Source: Circinella umbellata (taxonomy: Eukaryota > Mucoromycota > Mucoromycetes > Mucorales > Lichtheimiaceae). Taken from it: a DNA stretch of 64,000 nucleotides. Below the pieces are notes generated by a model. That model searched no databases. It was given only the letters and a program-made list of their open reading frames with translations, and was not told the DNA's origin. Shown here piece by piece: positions 59,232 to 64,000 of this stretch (within the stretch, counting starts at the first letter, position 1; each line of letters opens with the position of its first letter). Location of the stretch: the NCBI GenBank assembly GCA_025093555.1, contig JAIWNF010000042.1, positions 433,350 through 497,349 on the forward strand, given 5' to 3'. A program made the position numbers and the translations under genes.

Positions 59232-62200
59232 TTAATTATTGTCTTCTGTTGATGGGGGATCAAGAAACTCGTCAAGGACCTGCCTTGGATCGGGTTCAGG
59301 ATCATATGTTTTATCTGGATGACTACAGATGTCGATATCGCGGAGAGTATGTAATAGCAATGGCCAGGTTTGACGCCAATGACCACGCTTAAGAGATGAC
59401 GGTGATTTTGGTAGTTGATTTAATATGGTATCAATTAAATGTTGATTTTCTTCAATAGGTCCAGGGAAAGTGTTTTTGAGTTGATCAATTATTGGTGCCA
59501 ATAATTGACAATCGTTGATATAATGACGTCGATGGGCTTGGACTTTACCACATCGACAGTCCTTGAGAGGAAACGAGGGTAGCCAATGCATCCGCCATTT
59601 GACAAGTCGGTGACGAGCAAGATTACTAGCAGGAAGGTAAAGGATCGGATCCCATTTCCGTTCCGGTAGTGCACGAGCCACAGTTGAGAATCTGTTACGT
59701 CGGTCTTGTAATTCTTTTTGATGGTGACTGTCGATTGTGATTTTCTCAAGATTAGTTTGCGTGGGATTACGTCTTTTTTCTTTTTTATATTCTTTCCACA
59801 ACGCGTTATTAGTTATTTGTCTCCACAATTCAGGCGGGTGGTAACGACGTAAAAAGGTGGTGACGATGCATGCGAGTAATGTTGTTGGTGAAATGTTGAA
59901 TGCACGGCATAAAAATTTAAATTGTAAAACGCGAGCACGAAGTTTTATTGACGGTAAGTTGGCGAGGTGAAGAGGAACAATTGTTGGTGTGTTGGTGGTA
60001 GGGTCAGTGACGTTCAAAGCGAGTCGAATACAACGAGTTTGTGCTTTTTCTAATAATGTTATTTGTGTTGGTGTAGGTGTGATAATTGCCAGACCATATT
60101 CGAAAATAGGACGAACAAATGTACGAAATAATCGCAAAGCAACACCAAGTCCAAAATTATATTGATGTGCACCAATACTACGTAGCATGATCATTGAGGC
60201 AACAGCTTTTGTTGTGTTCGTGTGCAGCATACGATCTACATCGATTCCTTTGCCAGCAAATGGAATACCAAGGTATTTGAAAAAATCAACAACTTCGATA
60301 TTTTCGCCATAAAGACGATAATTAACACCAGGTTCGCCATTGATGATTTTACATTTGTTAGGATGCCATCGATACCCATACCTTTCGGAATGTATTTGTG
60401 CAATGGCCAGCATTTGTCGAACATCATCAGACGAGCCAAAAATAGCAACATCATCAGCATATAATAATGAATTAATGATGGTGATTTCGGTGTCTTGTCG
60501 AGATCTTGATTGTATATGGCGTCGAGGAAAAAGGTGTGATGATGCTTCTGTTACATTGGTGAGCGGAACAGAGCGGATGAGTAATGGATGAGTGCTACCG
60601 AGACGAAGCTTTTTAGGCAATGAATCGATAAACACAGCATACAGAATGGGACTGAGGATAGAACCTTGTAGTACACCACGACGAGGACGAATGCTTCTTG
60701 ATGTATGATTTTTTATAATAACCGTGATCGACACGTCATTGAAAAGATGTTTTATAAATTCAAGTAATGCTGGTTGAAGATGATCAGTGAGGGTACCCCA
60801 AATCACATCACGGTCGACAGCATCGTACGCAGATTTTATATCGAGAAATCCAACCACTGGCAAACGATTGTATTCAGCTCGATATTGACGCATCAAAACT
60901 TGTAAATTGAATGCTTGATCCAGAGCACCACGACGAACACGAAATCCACCTTGAGCGACATCTAAAGCAGGCATTTGATTTAATAGTACCGGTAACAAAC
61001 AACGTTCTATGATTTTACGGAATGAGCTGGTGAGACTGATTGGCTGATAATTTGAAGCAAGTGTTGGATCATCTTTCTTATAAATTGGCACGACTTGTGC
61101 TGTACGCCAAGCAACAGGTACATGTGACCACGACCAACAAAGTCGAAGAAAAGGTGATAGAATAGATGCTAATTCATGTGCAATTGGTTTGAGCATTTCT
61201 CCTGTAATGTGATCAGATCCAGGTGCTTTCCGTGGTGGTAATTCTTTTTTAATGACCATCTTGATACGTTCGACAGAGAATGGACTACTGCCTACATCAT
61301 CAAGCTGATCATATCGTGGTTGTTGTGATTCTGTAATTTCACCGCCAAAAACAGTGGCAAGATGATTCACCATTGTGTTTGCTGCTTGTGCTGGACCGTC
61401 AGGATGAGAAAAGGTTACAGGTTGTAAACGATTTCGACGGATCCTTTTGATGACACTGTTGGCTTCGGACGGGTTATGACGCTGCATTCTTTTACAAAAT
61501 TCACGCCATTGTTGTGTTCTTGATCGACGGATAGCGAGACGAAGAGTTTTTCTTGCAGTAATAAAATCATCCCATAAAAGTGAGCGATTTATATTACTTG
61601 GTGCATTATTCCATCGTTCATATTTTTGTTGCCGTATATTAGCAAGCTGCTGTAATTCCTCATTCCAAAACCACTTCCATTCTTTGGGGCGATCTTTGCC
61701 ACGAGTAACACTATGATCGAGTGCGTCGTAAATTGCGGTGGTGATCTTTTGGCCTATTTGTTCAATCGCATCCAAGTCCAAGTCATTATGCGCAAGATGA
61801 TGATCAATCTTGGCACTAATCGGTGCTATGTTGCGAGTAAACTCGTCAACATAAACCGCAAGGACATCATCTTCATGGAGACGTTGAAGTTTCCAGTGGA
61901 AGCGTGGTGCATTAGGAATTGGCAATCGGCTTAATGGTACGTGAGTGAGGAATTCGAATTGACAAAGGTGATGATCGGATCCAAATGCCAAATCGTTTCG
62001 AACTACAAGTGATGGTGCTCTGACTGCTGTTGCTGCTGATATAAAAAAGTCGATGATACTTGATCCAACTGATGGTTTATAAAAAGTTGCCATTCCATAA
62101 GCCAACGTTTCATTCCATAGAACAAGTCCATGGTCAAGAAGCCAGTTACGAAAAAATGGTGCACGATTATTATCCCGCTGATCACCAGTTTGTGAAGCTA

Positions 62201-62615
62201 ATCGAGTATTTAGATCGCCAAGGATGATTGTGCTGCTGTTAATGGTAAGGTTATTAATTGTTTCGGAATATTCATGGAGAGTGAGAGACGGAGGTAAGTA
62301 GAGTGAGTGAATGGTGTATGATCCAATCGTACAGGTGATAGTGTAACGATTTGGATGTGGATGAACGTGAACATGGTAAGGAAAATCAGGACGTATGAGT
62401 AGCGATAGCCCGCCAAAGCCAACCCATGCGTTGCCTGAAGTCCACGCATAATTATGAGATTGCGTCCATGATGTATTTAGTTTGCCAGATAGTAAAAATG
62501 TTTCAGTTAGTAATAAAATATCAATATTATTTTCAGTACAATAATTAATCAACACATCTGGTGATCGTTCGATTCCATTTGCATTGAGCTGAGCAATTTT
62601 AAGTATAGTACTCAT
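59232..62615 (-). CDS. LINE ORF2: AP-endonuclease / reverse transcriptase
   Basis: 1,127 aa. Residues 1-235 form an APE-type endonuclease with the usual blocks LNANGI, LLTETFLLSG, IILGDLNTR, IIDFFIS and GSDHHLCQF, so the catalytic Asn, Glu, Asp and His are present. The reverse transcriptase begins near residue 500 (AQVVPIYKKDDPTLASNYQP, then ISLTSSF). The catalytic Asp is in VVGFLDIKSAYDAVDRDVIW, followed by GVLQGSILSPILYAVFID and the YADDVAIFG active site near residue 717. A C-terminal Cys/His cluster CRCGKVQAHRRHYINDC lies near residue 1020, as in many LINEs. There is no RNase H domain. The start ATG overlaps the ORF1 stop by one nucleotide (TAATG). No stop or frameshift was seen. Confidence 0.93.
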   Translation of the reverse strand: MSTILKIAQLNANGIERSPDVLINYCTENNIDILLLTETFLLSGKLNTSWTQSHNYAWTSGNAWVGFGGLSLLIRPDFPYHVHVHPHPNRYTITCTIGSYTIHSLYLPPSLTLHEYSETINNLTINSSTIILGDLNTRLASQTGDQRDNNRAPFFRNWLLDHGLVLWNETLAYGMATFYKPSVGSSIIDFFISAATAVRAPSLVVRNDLAFGSDHHLCQFEFLTHVPLSRLPIPNAPRFHWKLQRLHEDDVLAVYVDEFTRNIAPISAKIDHHLAHNDLDLDAIEQIGQKITTAIYDALDHSVTRGKDRPKEWKWFWNEELQQLANIRQQKYERWNNAPSNINRSLLWDDFITARKTLRLAIRRSRTQQWREFCKRMQRHNPSEANSVIKRIRRNRLQPVTFSHPDGPAQAANTMVNHLATVFGGEITESQQPRYDQLDDVGSSPFSVERIKMVIKKELPPRKAPGSDHITGEMLKPIAHELASILSPFLRLCWSWSHVPVAWRTAQVVPIYKKDDPTLASNYQPISLTSSFRKIIERCLLPVLLNQMPALDVAQGGFRVRRGALDQAFNLQVLMRQYRAEYNRLPVVGFLDIKSAYDAVDRDVIWGTLTDHLQPALLEFIKHLFNDVSITVIIKNHTSRSIRPRRGVLQGSILSPILYAVFIDSLPKKLRLGSTHPLLIRSVPLTNVTEASSHLFPRRHIQSRSRQDTEITIINSLLYADDVAIFGSSDDVRQMLAIAQIHSERYGYRWHPNKCKIINGEPGVNYRLYGENIEVVDFFKYLGIPFAGKGIDVDRMLHTNTTKAVASMIMLRSIGAHQYNFGLGVALRLFRTFVRPIFEYGLAIITPTPTQITLLEKAQTRCIRLALNVTDPTTNTPTIVPLHLANLPSIKLRARVLQFKFLCRAFNISPTTLLACIVTTFLRRYHPPELWRQITNNALWKEYKKEKRRNPTQTNLEKITIDSHHQKELQDRRNRFSTVARALPERKWDPILYLPASNLARHRLVKWRMHWLPSFPLKDCRCGKVQAHRRHYINDCQLLAPIIDQLKNTFPGPIEENQHLIDTILNQLPKSPSSLKRGHWRQTWPLLLHTLRDIDICSHPDKTYDPEPDPRQVLDEFLDPPSTEDNN

Positions 62616-63922
62616 TAATTATTATTTACTACTGGAGGTTCGGTGGTGGTGGTGTCAGATTTTGTGGATGAGGAAACATCCATATCAATATCATCGTCCC
62701 CTTTATGATTGTTGTTGGTGTCGTTGTTTTTTGTTGGTGGTGTTGATGTAATGAATGTTGCTGCTACTTCTGCAGGTGTTAATTCTCGACGCCGGCGAAT
62801 AGGCGCGGGTCTGTGCTTTTGATATTCAGCCAGCATAGTAGGTGGCAGTTTATGCTGACCGGAATAATCATCCGAAGAAAAATAACGGATAATCGCATGA
62901 CCCAGATAAGCTTGGGGGATCTGCAAGCAAGTGCGGAAAATACGGCGTTGATGGATATCCTTTGCTTGCTTGATTTTTTCTGTTGTTGTGAGACTATCCA
63001 ATTTTGGATCCATAATTACTGAAGGTAATAATGGATCAAAGTCCACGAGTTTAATGCCACCTTTGGCAAGTGCTGATTCTAATTTAGTTTGAAAAGAATT
63101 ATGGATCAAAAGACCCACAACTCCCTTAGCTGGAAAATGGATATCCAGTACACGTGCTTGAGCGACGCCTAGTATACGAAGACGTTTTCTAACCTCACTA
63201 TGAGGCATGCGGTATGGACTGGATAAATAAACAAAATTATATCCAATTGGTGTTGATGGATCGATGGGTTGGAAACTACGGCCCGCCCATGCTATCATTC
63301 CTGCTGTTGGTGTTTTAATAAATTTGGTTGGTGTTTTTCTGGTTTTATTATGATTTTTGTTGTTATTTTTATTAGTAACAGATGCATAAGTTAGCTTCTT
63401 AGCCAGAACATTTTGTTGTTGTTGCTTTTGTTGTTTTTGCTGCTGTACTTGTGTGCGGATCCGTTGTTCCACAACTGGCATTTCTTGTTGCGAGGGTGCA
63501 TGCTGTGAATGCCCCAAGCCTTGTTCATCATTGTGATAATCCCTATTATCATCGTACAAGGGATAGTATTGTTGGTGCTGATGATGATGCTGATCCGCGG
63601 CTGATTTTTCATCTTTCAGTTTTTGGATCAAAACACGTGCTGCATCTAATTCTTTTATAAATGCCTCTTTTTCTGTGAGGAGTTGGTGTACCTGCTCCTG
63701 AAGTTTTTTATTTTCTAAAATAATATTTTGACTTTCAGTTAAAATATTATTATTTTGTTGTTGAAGATCAAGTAATTGATCATGTTGCGCTTTGAAACGA
63801 CGATCATTGTCATTTGCTTGTTGTTCCAATTTTTTATTGATATATTGGATAATATCAGGTTCGTTGGCTGGTGGTGGTGTTGCTTTCGAACGAGCTCGTG
63901 GTGTTGGTTTTTCAGCAGGCAT
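62615..63922 (-). CDS. LINE ORF1: coiled-coil and RRM-like nucleic-acid-binding protein
   Basis: 435 aa from the first ATG in view (63922), but the frame stays open to the window edge, so the protein may start further upstream. An N-terminal basic Pro-rich segment is followed by a probable coiled coil (DNDRRFKAQHDQLLDLQQQN, ENKKLQEQVHQLLTEKEAFI, KELDAARVLIQKLKDEK) and a Gln-rich linker. The C-terminal half has an RRM-like pattern: YNFVYLSSPYRMPHSEVRKR, LRILGVAQARVLDIHFPAKG, VVGLLIHNSFQTKLESALAK. No CCHC zinc knuckle was seen. ORF1 proteins coat the element RNA and act as chaperones in target-primed reverse transcription. Confidence 0.8.
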   Translation of the reverse strand: MPAEKPTPRARSKATPPPANEPDIIQYINKKLEQQANDNDRRFKAQHDQLLDLQQQNNNILTESQNIILENKKLQEQVHQLLTEKEAFIKELDAARVLIQKLKDEKSAADQHHHQHQQYYPLYDDNRDYHNDEQGLGHSQHAPSQQEMPVVEQRIRTQVQQQKQQKQQQQNVLAKKLTYASVTNKNNNKNHNKTRKTPTKFIKTPTAGMIAWAGRSFQPIDPSTPIGYNFVYLSSPYRMPHSEVRKRLRILGVAQARVLDIHFPAKGVVGLLIHNSFQTKLESALAKGGIKLVDFDPLLPSVIMDPKLDSLTTTEKIKQAKDIHQRRIFRTCLQIPQAYLGHAIIRYFSSDDYSGQHKLPPTMLAEYQKHRPAPIRRRRELTPAEVAATFITSTPPTKNNDTNNNHKGDDDIDMDVSSSTKSDTTTTEPPVVNNN

Positions 63923-64000
63923 AGTACTATTGATTCTACTGGATGCTGAATTACTATTTTGATTAAATTCCTTATTACTAATATTTGCTTTTTTAGCAAT

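Larger units (their letters stand above)
58921..64000 (-). mobile_element. LINE-type non-LTR retrotransposon, 5' end outside the window
   Basis: Two-ORF element on the minus strand. ORF1 is at 63922-62615 and ORF2 at 62615-59232, followed by a ~310-nt 3' UTR. The UTR ends TGTTGCCCTTGAGTATCACT...CACC with a short A/T-rich tail (TTTAATAAAAATAATAATC, 58921-58940). No long poly(A) is present. Both ORFs are open, so the copy may be recent. Because the 5' end lies beyond 64000, length and target duplication cannot be given. The 3' boundary is an estimate from the tail. Confidence 0.85.

Overview
The window looks like nuclear DNA of an early-diverging fungus, most likely Mucoromycota (inference). 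It is AT-rich. Genes are split by many short introns of about 50-120 nt with GTAAGT-like donors and TAG/CAG acceptors, and proteins carry long Gln/Asn/Ser runs. Fungal markers (Dsc3, an ENA-type cation ATPase, an Slm-like BAR-PH protein) sit beside genes that the model yeasts lack (CASC3/Barentsz, ARL8). All exon joins below were made by eye from splice signals, reading phase and protein similarity.

Region 1 (1-31.3 kb) is ordinary gene-dense euchromatin. In order it holds CASC3/Barentsz (exon junction complex), Dsc3 (Golgi E3 ligase), a secreted orphan, mitochondrial adrenodoxin, a TPR/F-box/LRR protein, a PAM2-Alba protein, a type II membrane dipeptidyl peptidase, mitochondrial acyl carrier protein, HGH1, ARL8, a Ser/Thr-rich orphan, mitochondrial ribosomal protein uS15m, a DHH-family exopolyphosphatase-like enzyme and ribosomal protein P2. 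Adrenodoxin, acyl carrier protein and uS15m are all mitochondrial, and the first two both act in Fe-S cluster biogenesis.

Region 2 (about 31.8-41.5 kb) is a gene-poor repeat island. Two facing, degenerate copies of one small multi-exon gene form a large interrupted inverted repeat. Each copy is preceded by a cluster of GATACCGGTATC-type palindromes. A 1.06-kb hAT-like element sits exactly on a splice acceptor in the left copy, and the empty site survives in the right copy. A different 1.24-kb insertion lies in an intron of the right copy. Between the copies are two adjacent near-perfect foldback elements, and to the right is a 457-bp MITE. This island is the most unusual part of the window.

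Region 3 (42.3-57.3 kb) returns to single-copy genes: ENA-type P-type ATPase, Slm-like BAR-PH protein, an Rpp14-like RNase P/MRP subunit, a TPX2-like microtubule protein candidate, an Lrp1/Rrp47/C1D exosome cofactor and an orphan low-complexity protein.

Region 4 (about 58.9 kb to the window end) is a non-LTR retrotransposon on the minus strand. Its two ORFs are uninterrupted and overlap as TAATG, and its 5' end lies outside the window. No tRNA, rRNA or CRISPR array was found with confidence.
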